A stretch of DNA of 6,140 nucleotides from CANLWN01 sp039815505 (GTDB lineage Bacteria > Bacteroidota > Bacteroidia > Flavobacteriales > Flavobacteriaceae), in the NCBI GenBank assembly GCA_039815505.1, contig JBCBZE010000214.1:1-6140 (forward strand). The letters are read 5' to 3'. The position numbers and the translations under genes are program-made. Shown one piece after another: positions 1 to 6,140 of this stretch. Numbering within the stretch: the stretch's first letter is position 1; the number at the start of each line of letters is the position of its first letter. The notes under the pieces are model-generated. The model searched no databases. It was not told the DNA's origin and was given only the letters and a program-made list of their open reading frames with translations.

Positions 1-234
1 AAAGCCCAATGCCTCCTCCGTAACTTCCTCTTGTTTACAGGCCCTTACTATTACATTTTCAATAGCGACCGGGTGAAACAATATCCCTAAAGGATTTTGA
101 AACAAAGGAAACTTATAATAATCCAGCTTTTTACCGATATGTGTTGTGAAACAAGACCCCAATAATACCAATCGACTTTTATAATCGATCTGATGTTGCT
201 CAGCTAGCAAAGTGATTTTTGTTTGTAGTTTCAT
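1..234 (-). CDS. GSCFA-family protein, N-terminal part (runs off the left edge)
   Basis: Reading the minus strand from an ATG at 234 gives 78 open codons to the window edge; the rest of the gene lies outside. Residues 21-30 read RLVLLGSCFT, which contains the GSCF signature (26-29) naming the GSCFA family. It is followed by FPLFQNPLGILFHP (42-55), a block typical of the family start. In most members the fifth signature residue is Ala; here it is Thr. From memory, the family is grouped with SGNH/GDSL-type hydrolases, so Ser27 would be the nucleophile candidate, but the substrate is unknown. The start is well fixed: upstream in the same frame there are only stops (TAG, TAG, TGA) and no other ATG. 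The gene begins 57 bp after the alaS stop on the same strand, with no terminator visible between them, so co-transcription with alaS is likely. No signal peptide is seen. Confidence 0.85.
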   Translation of the reverse strand, partial: MKLQTKITLLAEQHQIDYKSRLVLLGSCFTTHIGKKLDYYKFPLFQNPLGILFHPVAIENVIVRACKQEEVTEEALGF

Positions 235-291
235 AGTATCAGTACTCGGATATCGGCAAATGATAATGATTCAAATGGCCTACTATAACGG

Positions 292-2919
292 TCAACCCAC
301 ATATTCCTTGGCTTTCTCCAGAGCCGCCTCGATACCTGAAGGATTTTTACCTCCTGCGGTGGCGAAAAATGGCTGGCCGCCGCCACCGCCCTGAATATAT
401 TTTCCCAACTCCTTGACAATGGTACCGGCATTAAGATCTCCTTTTGCGACCAACGCTTTAGAGATGTAACAGGACAACAATGCCTTACCCTGTTGTTCCG
501 TGGCAAATACTAAAAATAAGTCGTCCTCATTATGTCCCATGCCAAAGGAAAGGTCTTTTATCCCGGCGGCATCCAAATCCAGTTTTTTAGCCAAAAACCG
601 AACACCATTAATTTCAGTGAGTTCGCCCAGAAGTTCATTTTTTAGGTTTTTGGATTTATCCTTTAATAAGTGCTCTACCTGTTTACGCAGCTTGGTATTT
701 TCTTCCTGTAATGCACTTACGGCCCTCACAGGATCCGGGACATTATGGAGTAAATCCTTTATTTCAAAAAGTTTTTTGTTATTCTCATAATAAAATTCCT
801 TTACCGCATCGGATGTAATGGCTTCTATACGTCGTATCCCAGCGGCCACGGCACTTTCTGACCTTATCTTAAAATGCCAAATATCCCCGGTGTGCTTTAC
901 ATGGGTACCTCCACATAATTCAATGGACTGTCCAAAACGTATGGTCCTTACCGTATCACCATATTTTTCTCCAAAAAGCGCCATGGCACCCTCTTTTAAG
1001 GCCGCTTCCATGGGTACATCCCTATTTTCTTGTAAAGGTAGATTACCTTCTATTCGTCCGTTTACAAAATTTTCTACTTGATGCAGTTCTTCTGGGGTAA
1101 GTTTTGAAAAATGTGAAAAATCGAACCGCAAATACTTGGAGTGCACCGCAGAGCCTTTTTGTTCTACATGAGGCCCTAGAATTTCCCGCAACGCTTGATG
1201 TAACAGATGAGTGGCGGTATGATTGGCTTCTGTCCTTAAACGTTGTTTTTTATCTACCACCGCTTTAAACGCTATATTGGTTTTCTTGGGAAGGTTTTTC
1301 GAAAAATGAACAATTTCGTTATTTTCCTTTTTGGTATTGATTATATACACCACATCTCCGTTAGCGGCTTCCAAATAACCCTTGTCGCCTACTTGTCCTC
1401 CGCCTTCCGGGTAAAATGGTGTACAATTAAACACCAATTGATATTGTTGTCCCTCTTTCTTGGAAACCACCTTTCGGTACTTCATTAATTTCACATCGGC
1501 CTCCATAGTATCATAGCCAACGAATTCCTGAACACTCGTCTCATCCAAAATAATCCAATCTTCCATGGAGATTTCAGATGCCGATCTTGAACGGTTTTTC
1601 TGCTCTTGCATAGCCAGTTCAAAACCTTCTTGATCCAAACGGTATCCTTTTTCTTCAAGAATCAGTTCGGTCAAGTCTATGGGAAAGCCGTAGGTATCAT
1701 ACAGTTCAAAGGCTTTTTTACCCTCTACTATTTTTCCTTTCGTGTTTCTCAAGGTAGTATTTAGCAACACCAGACCTTGTTCCAACGTATTTAAGAACGA
1801 CTGTTCCTCTTCCTTGATCACATTCTCAATCAGTTGACGTTGTTCCTTCAACTCAGGGAATGCTTCGCCCATGGTATCCGTTAATATTTTTACCAAACGA
1901 TACATAAAAGGTGTATGGGCCCCTAAATAGCTATATCCATAGCGCACAGCACGTCTTAATATTCTTCGGATAACGTATCCTGCACCGGTATTACTTGGTA
2001 ATTGTCCGTCCGCTATGGAAAAGGTAATGGCCCTTAAATGATCTGCGATCACCCTAAAGGCGACATCGGTCATTGGACCGGTCTTGTCGGCCACACCATA
2101 TGTACGCCCCGTAATTACCGATATTTCCCTGATAATAGGGGTAAATACATCTGTATCATAATTGGAATGTACGCCTTGGAGCACCATACAAAGACGCTCA
2201 AAACCCATTCCCGTATCTACGTGCTTTGCGGGTAAGGCCTCTAATTTACCATTGGCCTTCCTGTTGTATTGCATAAATACCAAATTCCATATTTCTACCA
2301 CCAAGGGATGGTCCTTGTTCACTAGACTGGCCCCCGGGACCTTCTCCTTTTCCTCTTTGGTCCGTATGTCCACATGTATTTCCGAACAGGGGCCACAAGG
2401 TCCTTGTTCGCCCATTTCCCAAAAATTATCCTTCTTGTTGCCCATGATAATCCGATCTTCGGGTACAATGGATTTCCAAAGTTCATACGCTTCTTTATCC
2501 ACCTCCAGATGATCGGCATCATCACTCCCCTCAAAAACCGATACGTACAGACTATTTTTATCTATACCATATACCTCTGTAAGTAGCTCCCAAGCCCATG
2601 TGATAGCCTCTTTTTTAAAATAATCACCAAAACTCCAATTCCCCAACATCTCAAACATGGTATGGTGATACGTATCCTTGCCCACTTCTTCCAGGTCATT
2701 GTGTTTACCGCTTACCCGAAGGCACTTTTGGGTATCGGTGATCCTCGGCTCTTTAATTTCACTGTTCCCCAAGAAAAACTCCTTGAATTGGTTCATCCCC
2801 GCATTGGTAAACATCAAGGTGGGATCATCCTTGATCACCATAGGGGCGGAGGGGACTATTTTGTGGGATTTATCCTTAAAAAAGTTTAAAAACCGGGTTC
2901 TAATTTCTTGGGATTTCAT
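292..2919 (-). CDS. alaS: Alanyl-tRNA synthetase, full length
   Basis: This cytoplasmic enzyme charges tRNA-Ala with alanine using ATP. The 875-residue length is normal for bacterial AlaRS and all domains are present. The class II catalytic core comes first: motif 1 region DPTLMFTNAGMNQFKEFF (32-49), motif 2 region around CLRVSGKHNDLE (66-77) with Arg68, and motif 3 around GAGYVIRRILRRAVRYG (312-328). The GPCGPCSEIH block lies at 173-182. The editing domain, which removes mischarged Ser and Gly, has its HxxxH metal site at His567/His571 and the CxxxH half at Cys669/His673. A coiled-coil stretch (about 735-765) leads to the C-Ala domain with its glycine loop GGGGGQP (844-850). The ATG at 2919 gives the usual N-terminus MKSQEIRTRFLNFF. 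The stop is TGA at 294-292. It is divergent from the M23 gene and followed by the GSCFA-family gene. No defect is seen; this is an ordinary housekeeping gene. Confidence 0.99.
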   Translation of the reverse strand: MKSQEIRTRFLNFFKDKSHKIVPSAPMVIKDDPTLMFTNAGMNQFKEFFLGNSEIKEPRITDTQKCLRVSGKHNDLEEVGKDTYHHTMFEMLGNWSFGDYFKKEAITWAWELLTEVYGIDKNSLYVSVFEGSDDADHLEVDKEAYELWKSIVPEDRIIMGNKKDNFWEMGEQGPCGPCSEIHVDIRTKEEKEKVPGASLVNKDHPLVVEIWNLVFMQYNRKANGKLEALPAKHVDTGMGFERLCMVLQGVHSNYDTDVFTPIIREISVITGRTYGVADKTGPMTDVAFRVIADHLRAITFSIADGQLPSNTGAGYVIRRILRRAVRYGYSYLGAHTPFMYRLVKILTDTMGEAFPELKEQRQLIENVIKEEEQSFLNTLEQGLVLLNTTLRNTKGKIVEGKKAFELYDTYGFPIDLTELILEEKGYRLDQEGFELAMQEQKNRSRSASEISMEDWIILDETSVQEFVGYDTMEADVKLMKYRKVVSKKEGQQYQLVFNCTPFYPEGGGQVGDKGYLEAANGDVVYIINTKKENNEIVHFSKNLPKKTNIAFKAVVDKKQRLRTEANHTATHLLHQALREILGPHVEQKGSAVHSKYLRFDFSHFSKLTPEELHQVENFVNGRIEGNLPLQENRDVPMEAALKEGAMALFGEKYGDTVRTIRFGQSIELCGGTHVKHTGDIWHFKIRSESAVAAGIRRIEAITSDAVKEFYYENNKKLFEIKDLLHNVPDPVRAVSALQEENTKLRKQVEHLLKDKSKNLKNELLGELTEINGVRFLAKKLDLDAAGIKDLSFGMGHNEDDLFLVFATEQQGKALLSCYISKALVAKGDLNAGTIVKELGKYIQGGGGGQPFFATAGGKNPSGIEAALEKAKEYVG

Positions 2920-2938
2920 GTGAAAAAGGTAAGCTTTT

Positions 2939-2958
2939 TATAATTTTAACAAATTATA
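2939..2958. repeat. Perfect 8-bp inverted repeat in the divergent promoter region
   Basis: TATAATTT at 2939-2946 and AAATTATA at 2951-2958 are exact reverse complements separated by the 4-nt spacer TAAC. The dyad covers the position expected for the -33 element of the plus-strand promoter and the alternative -7 site of alaS. That is a plausible operator position. It is entirely AT in its arms within an AT-rich intergenic stretch, so chance is a real alternative. Confidence 0.45.
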
Positions 2959-2970
2959 CAAAACAATTTT

Positions 2971-2978
2971 TATATTTG
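2971..2978 (+). promoter_or_regulatory. Candidate Bacteroidota promoter (-7 box) for the M23-MerR-LemA-TPM run
   Basis: TATATTTG is an exact match to the TAnnTTTG box recognised by the Bacteroidota primary sigma factor. The -33 element is weak: TTAACA at 2946-2951, 19 nt upstream, is the best candidate and differs from the usual TTG core. Transcription would start near 2984, giving a leader of about 40 nt before the ATG at 3025. The call rests on motif match and position only. Confidence 0.5.
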
Positions 2979-2987
2979 TTTGTTGTC

Positions 2988-3017
2988 ATAGGACGAAAGC
3001 ACAAAAATAGGACAAAA
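2988..3017. repeat. Imperfect direct repeat in the leader of the M23 gene
   Basis: ATAGGACGAAA (2988-2998) and ATAGGACAAAA (3007-3017) match at 10 of 11 positions with a 19-bp period. They lie just downstream of the expected transcription start and before the ATG at 3025. The second copy contains the only purine-rich AGGA near a start codon in this region, but it sits 12 nt from the ATG, far for a Shine-Dalgarno sequence. The function is unknown. Confidence 0.4.
3002..3009 (-). promoter_or_regulatory. Candidate -7 box for alaS
   Basis: On the minus strand this reads TATTTTTG, an exact TAnnTTTG match. It would give alaS a leader of roughly 75 nt. No TTG-type -33 element is seen at the right distance, which would lie inside the start of the M23 gene. 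A competing site is the near-match TATAATTTG (2958-2950 on the minus strand), which has one extra base between TA and TTTG, would start closer to alaS, and also contains a TATAAT string. Which one is used cannot be decided by reading. Confidence 0.3.
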
Positions 3018-3024
3018 TCCATTC

Positions 3025-4002
3025 ATGTCTAAAGTAAAATATTATTACGATCCCGATACGCTTTCTTATCGAAAGATAGAAGCGAAAAAATCCCGAAAAT
3101 ATAGGAACATTCTTCTATTTATGTTGGGTGCCGGGCTTTTTGGTTTTCTGGGCCTAACCCTATTGCTCAATACCAATCTTTTAAATACGCCAAAAGAACT
3201 TTCCCTTCAAAGGGAAGTAAAAAACTATGAACTACAATTTGAGCTATTGGACAAGAAAATGGGTCAAATAGAGCAGGTCTTAGGTAATATTGAGGACAGG
3301 GACAACAATATTTATAGATTATATTTTGAGGCCAATCCCATACCGGAAGAACAACGTAGGGCCGGTTTTGGGGGAATCAATAGATATAAATCACTTGAAG
3401 GGTTCAACAATTCGGAAATGATTATTTCAACGACCAAACGTTTGGATATCATCCAAAAGCAAATGGTCATACAGTCCAAATCTTTGGACGAGATTACCAA
3501 ATTGGCCGAGGAGAAGGAAAAGCTTCTTGCGGCCATTCCCGCAGTGCAGCCCATAAACAATGAGGATTTAACGCGTATGGCTTCTGGTTTTGGATGGCGG
3601 TCGGACCCTTTTACAAAGGCGAGAAAAATGCACTGGGGCATGGATTTTACGGCACCCAAGGGTATTCCCATTTATGCCACCGGTGATGGCAAGGTTACCC
3701 GTGCAGACAATGGTTCCTCGGGTTATGGAAAACACATCCGAATAGACCATGGCTATGGGTACTTGACCCTTTATGCCCATCTTAGCAAATATAATGTAAG
3801 GAAGGGGCAAAAAGTAAAAAGGGGAGATCTTATAGGCTTTGTAGGGAGTACGGGACGGTCCGAGGCTCCCCACCTACATTATGAAGTGTGGAAAGACGGT
3901 GACCGGATAAACCCCATAAATTTCTACTACGGAAGTTTAACGGCGGAAGAGTTTGAAAATATGCTAAAATACGCTACTCAGGAAAACCAATCCTTGGATT
4001 AA
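3025..4002 (+). CDS. Membrane-anchored M23-family (LytM-type) peptidoglycan metallopeptidase
   Basis: M23 enzymes are zinc endopeptidases that cut peptide crosslinks in peptidoglycan. This 325-residue protein has a basic cytoplasmic start (KKSRKYR, 21-27), one membrane segment (about 28-48), and a long helical, partly coiled-coil region (about 57-95 and 135-170). The C-terminal M23 domain (about 185-300) faces the periplasm. The metal ligands are visible: His203 and Asp207 (HWGMD), and His285 of the HLH motif (283-285). His252 in the YAHL block is the expected catalytic histidine. All key residues are kept, so it should be active rather than a degenerate activator of the EnvC/NlpD kind, although the coiled coil before the domain recalls those proteins. 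The start fits the usual flavobacterial N-terminus (MSKVKYYYDPDTL). It is the first gene of the plus-strand run, and its TAA stop shares one base with the next ATG. Confidence 0.93.
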   Translation: MSKVKYYYDPDTLSYRKIEAKKSRKYRNILLFMLGAGLFGFLGLTLLLNTNLLNTPKELSLQREVKNYELQFELLDKKMGQIEQVLGNIEDRDNNIYRLYFEANPIPEEQRRAGFGGINRYKSLEGFNNSEMIISTTKRLDIIQKQMVIQSKSLDEITKLAEEKEKLLAAIPAVQPINNEDLTRMASGFGWRSDPFTKARKMHWGMDFTAPKGIPIYATGDGKVTRADNGSSGYGKHIRIDHGYGYLTLYAHLSKYNVRKGQKVKRGDLIGFVGSTGRSEAPHLHYEVWKDGDRINPINFYYGSLTAEEFENMLKYATQENQSLD

Positions 4003-4331
4003 TGCATGTAGAGCTCCCGGAAAAAAGGTACTATGGTATTGGTGAAGTTGCCAAAGCTTTTGCCGTAAATACCTCCTTGATACGTTTTTGGGAAAAAGAA
4101 TTCGACGTGCTGAAGCCTAAAAAAAATGCAAAGGGCAACAGGAAGTTTACACCAAAGGACATCCAAAATCTTCAACTTATCTATCATTTGGTAAAAGAAC
4201 GGGGGTTTACTTTGGAAGGTGCAAAAATTCACCTGAAAGAAGAAAAGTTAAAGACCTTGTCGAACTTTGAAGTCATCCAAAAACTGGAAAAGGTAAAAGC
4301 CGAACTTGTCAAAATCAAAAATCAATTATAA
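4002..4331 (+). CDS. Small MerR-type DNA-binding regulator
   Basis: At 109 residues this is little more than a MerR winged-helix DNA-binding domain. The helix-turn-helix spans about 12-34 (YGIGEVAKAF, then SLIRFWEKEF, where most family members have LRYYE). The wing runs through GNRKF (45-49), and the following helices carry the typical RGFTLEGAKIHL block (67-78). A short helix (about 88-109) at the end, rich in Lys, Glu and Leu, could form the dimer coiled coil. There is no C-terminal effector domain and no Cys at all, so metal or thiol sensing of the classical MerR kind is unlikely. The start ATG overlaps the TAA of the M23 gene (TAATG), which points to translational coupling. Its target is unknown; control of its own operon through the upstream inverted repeat is a reasonable guess. 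Confidence 0.9.
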   Translation: MHVELPEKRYYGIGEVAKAFAVNTSLIRFWEKEFDVLKPKKNAKGNRKFTPKDIQNLQLIYHLVKERGFTLEGAKIHLKEEKLKTLSNFEVIQKLEKVKAELVKIKNQL

Positions 4332-4353
4332 TAAACACTAAACACCTATACTC

Positions 4354-4953
4354 ATGAAAAAATGGTTAATTCCCGTAATTATCCTCGCTGTTATCGTATT
4401 TGTCCTGGGCGGATGGTATGTTAATACCAATAACCTGCTAGTAGATATGAAAGGACAGGCGACCAAACAATGGGCCAATGTAGAAAGTTCGTATCAAAGA
4501 AGAAGCGATCTCATCGGCAATTTGGTAAAAACGGTACAGGGTGCCGCCGATTTTGAACGGGGAACCTTAACCGATGTCATTGAAGCTAGGGCCAAAGCCA
4601 CATCTACCTCAATAGATGCCAATAACCTAACCCCCGAAAAACTAGCTGAATTCCAACAAGCGCAAACGGGTCTTTCATCGGCACTTTCCAGACTGTTGGT
4701 CACTGTGGAAAGATACCCTGATCTAAAAGCCAATAGAAACTTTTTGGAGCTTCAATCCCAATTGGAAGGCACGGAAAACAGGATCAATGTGGAACGCAAC
4801 AAGTTCAATAACCTGGCAGGGGAATATAATATCATAATCGAAAAAATCCCGACCAATATAATAGCTAATATCGCCAACTTTGACCCACTGGCCCTGTTTA
4901 GTTCCAAGCCCGGTGCCGAAAATGCTCCTGATGTAAATTTTGAATTTAATTAA
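4354..4953 (+). CDS. lemA: LemA family protein
   Basis: LemA proteins are inner-membrane proteins with a short N-terminal anchor and a helical-bundle domain; their biochemical role is not established. This 199-residue protein has normal family length. A MKK start is followed by a membrane segment (about 4-21), which would place the domain in the periplasm. Family signatures are clear: QWANVESSYQRRSDLIGNLV (39-58), the EARA block (77-80), YPDLKAN (121-127), and LEGTENRI (137-144) followed by RNKFN (148-152). The tail ends in APDVNFEFN (191-199), like the APxVxF end of many LemA proteins. It lacks Cys, so it is not a lipoprotein. It starts 22 bp after the MerR gene and ends 8 bp before the first TPM gene. 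No Shine-Dalgarno sequence is seen before the ATG. Confidence 0.96.
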   Translation: MKKWLIPVIILAVIVFVLGGWYVNTNNLLVDMKGQATKQWANVESSYQRRSDLIGNLVKTVQGAADFERGTLTDVIEARAKATSTSIDANNLTPEKLAEFQQAQTGLSSALSRLLVTVERYPDLKANRNFLELQSQLEGTENRINVERNKFNNLAGEYNIIIEKIPTNIIANIANFDPLALFSSKPGAENAPDVNFEFN

Positions 4954-4961
4954 TTACATCA

Positions 4962-5399
4962 ATGTCCCAAGTTGAAGCCTTTTTAACGGCCCAAGAGGAA
5001 CAAGAGGTTGTAGCGGCCATCCTTGAAGCGGAGAAAAACACTTCAGGTGAAATTAGGGTGCATATAGAAGCTACTACCCAATTAGACCATTTTGACAGGG
5101 CCAAGGAAGTATTCCATTATCTAAAAATGGACAATACCAAAGAAGGAAACGGAGTGCTGATCTATGTTGCCGTACACGACAGAAAATTTGTTATTTATGG
5201 AGACCAGGGCATAAACGATGTTGTCCCTAAAAACTTCTGGAATACCACAAAGGATCTGATACAGGCGCAGTTTAAAAAAAATAACTTTAAGCAAGGTTTA
5301 ATAGACGGGATTTTAAAGGCCGGAACGGAGTTGGAAGCGCACTTTCCATGGAACCACAACGATACCAATGAATTGAGCAATGAAGTATCTAAAGGTTAG
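4962..5399 (+). CDS. Short soluble TPM-domain protein
   Basis: TPM domains occur in thylakoid protein TLP18.3/Psb32 of photosystem II repair and in many bacterial proteins of unknown role. This 145-residue protein is essentially one such domain. The core is EGNGVLIYVAVHDRKFVIYG (61-80) followed by DQGI (81-84), matching the NNG-hydrophobic-DR-hydrophobic-GxGI pattern of the neighbouring paralogue. The end of the fold, FKQGLIDGILKAGTELEAHF (109-128), is also typical. There is no signal peptide and no membrane segment, so it should stay in the cytoplasm unless held at the membrane by a partner. The TAG stop lies 20 nt inside the next gene. The Asn/Glu-rich last residues (131-145) are encoded partly by that overlap. 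It probably works with LemA and the second TPM protein, judged by context alone. Confidence 0.9.
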   Translation: MSQVEAFLTAQEEQEVVAAILEAEKNTSGEIRVHIEATTQLDHFDRAKEVFHYLKMDNTKEGNGVLIYVAVHDRKFVIYGDQGINDVVPKNFWNTTKDLIQAQFKKNNFKQGLIDGILKAGTELEAHFPWNHNDTNELSNEVSKG

Positions 5400-6140
5400 T
5401 CTTCTTTTCTTTTTCCTTTGTACCTGCGCATCGTATGCGCAGTTCAAAATTCCTGAAAAACCGCAGGAACAGACCAGTGTTTATGATTATATAGATCTTC
5501 TTCCCCATGGTCAAAAAAACGCATTACAACAAAAATTGATCCGCTATTCGGATAGTACCTCCACCCAAATTGTAATTGCCATTATACATTCCACCGAGGG
5601 AGAGAATATTAATTTTCTGGGTGCACAATGGGGCGAAAAATGGGGAATAGGGCAAGCAGATAAGAATAATGGTATTCTTATCCTACTGGCAAAAGAGGAC
5701 AGACGAGTTGCCATTAATACGGGTTATGGTATAGAAAGCTCCCTTACCGATGCACTATCCCGAAGAATCATTGAAGGCGTTATCATCCCCGAATTTAAAA
5801 AGGGCGACTATTATGCGGGACTAGATAAAGGGTCCGATGCCATTTTCAACGTGCTCAATGGAGAGTTCAACGAAGAACGCAGCTTTACCAACGGCAATGG
5901 GTTTCCTTTAGAGTCCTTATTGCCTGTTGTCATCTTCATCGTTATTCTTATCATACTATCGCGTCGTAACAAAAGAGGCGGAGGAAACGGCGGAAAACGT
6001 TCTTCTGGAATGGATCTTTGGGACATCATTATCCTAAGCAATATGGGGCGTGGCGGCTTTGGTGGAAGCTCATCCGGAGGAGGATTCGGAAGTGGTGGTG
6101 GCTTTGGCGGAGGTTTTGGAGGCGGAGGTTTTGGAGGAGG
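5380..6140 (+). CDS. Secreted, membrane-anchored TPM-domain protein with Gly-rich tail (YgcG-like; runs off the right edge)
   Basis: 253 codons are visible and no stop is reached. The ATG at 5380 lies inside the end of the previous gene (20-nt overlap) and gives a good signal peptide: MKYLK, a hydrophobic run (6-16), and a likely cut after SYA (residue 20, before Gln21). A lipoprotein reading at Cys16 fits the lipobox poorly. The TPM domain (about 34-160) holds GIGQADKNNGILILLA (89-104), DRRVAINTGYGIE (107-119) and LTDA (122-125). A membrane segment (about 180-193) is followed by RRNKR (195-199), so the domain should be periplasmic and the tail cytoplasmic. From residue 223 the tail is Gly/Phe/Ser-rich, as in many YgcG-like proteins, and only the last residues are missing. 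It is the fifth gene of the run; whether more follow is not visible. Confidence 0.93.
   Translation, partial: MKYLKVSLLFFFLCTCASYAQFKIPEKPQEQTSVYDYIDLLPHGQKNALQQKLIRYSDSTSTQIVIAIIHSTEGENINFLGAQWGEKWGIGQADKNNGILILLAKEDRRVAINTGYGIESSLTDALSRRIIEGVIIPEFKKGDYYAGLDKGSDAIFNVLNGEFNEERSFTNGNGFPLESLLPVVIFIVILIILSRRNKRGGGNGGKRSSGMDLWDIIILSNMGRGGFGGSSSGGGFGSGGGFGGGFGGGGFGG
6046..6140 (+). repeat. Gly/Phe-rich low-complexity repeat inside the second TPM gene
   Basis: The coding sequence becomes repeats of GGAGGTTTTGG and close variants such as GGTGGCTTTGGCGG, encoding GGFGG-type units with some Ser (residues 223-253). The repeat runs into the right edge. Such tails are common in YgcG-like TPM proteins. 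The repeated bases could allow slippage or assembly error, so the exact length of the tail should be treated with care. Confidence 0.8.

Noticed and set aside
235..291. The 57-bp gap between alaS and the GSCFA-family gene as a terminator or promoter site.
   Set aside because: No GC-rich hairpin with a T run is seen. The only promoter-like strings, such as TATCATTTG on the minus strand, have one base too many for the TAnnTTTG box.
2162..2512. A 116-codon open frame on the plus strand inside alaS, and several similar shorter ones.
   Set aside because: They lie antisense to well-conserved alaS coding sequence, resemble no known protein, and have unnatural composition; they are shadows of the real gene.
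2923..2939. AAAAAG / CTTTTT inverted repeat with a 5-nt spacer, just before the alaS start codon.
   Set aside because: Five of the six pairs are A-T and the stem is short; it is too weak to call a regulatory hairpin or a terminator.
2920..3024. A riboswitch or T-box leader for alaS.
   Set aside because: The whole intergenic region is only 105 bp, AT-rich, and shows no T-box or specifier-loop elements; T-boxes are also not typical of Bacteroidota.
3568..3873. A 101-codon minus-strand open frame inside the M23 gene.
   Set aside because: It is antisense to the catalytic M23 domain, whose metal-binding residues are all intact on the plus strand.
6046..6140. The GGAGG-rich repeat at the right edge as a CRISPR array, origin repeat or mobile-element end.
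   Set aside because: It stays in frame with the TPM gene and encodes the Gly/Phe-rich tail expected for YgcG-like proteins; there are no spacers or conserved palindromic units.

Overview
The window looks like chromosomal DNA from a marine-type member of the Flavobacteriaceae (Bacteroidota). The evidence is the protein style (a GSCFA-family protein next to alanyl-tRNA synthetase, and an M23 / MerR / LemA / TPM gene string), a moderate-to-low GC content, near-absence of Shine-Dalgarno sequences, and a promoter box of the Bacteroidota type (TAnnTTTG). The genus cannot be fixed from the sequence alone. Nothing suggests a phage, plasmid, transposon or CRISPR locus.

Layout: the left half is read on the minus strand. 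It holds a complete alaS gene (alanyl-tRNA synthetase, 875 residues), followed 57 bp downstream by the first 78 codons of a GSCFA-family gene that runs off the left edge. The right half is read on the plus strand and starts from a 105-bp divergent intergenic region. It is a tight five-gene run: a membrane-anchored M23 peptidase, a small MerR-type regulator, LemA, a soluble TPM-domain protein, and a secreted, membrane-anchored TPM-domain protein with a Gly/Phe-rich tail that runs off the right edge. Junctions in the run are a 1-nt overlap, 22 bp, 8 bp and a 20-nt overlap, so one transcript with translational coupling at two junctions is likely. There is no gene-free stretch longer than about 105 bp and no convincing terminator.

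How the genes may work together: the M23 protein, LemA and the second TPM protein are all predicted to be anchored in the inner membrane with their main domains in the periplasm. The MerR protein and the first TPM protein should be cytoplasmic. This fits an envelope-maintenance module with its own regulator, but the joint function is an inference. LemA and TPM proteins are often neighbours in bacteria and neither has a settled biochemical role there. The divergent region carries a perfect 8-bp inverted repeat and an imperfect 11-bp direct repeat around the candidate promoter; these are the best candidates for control elements.
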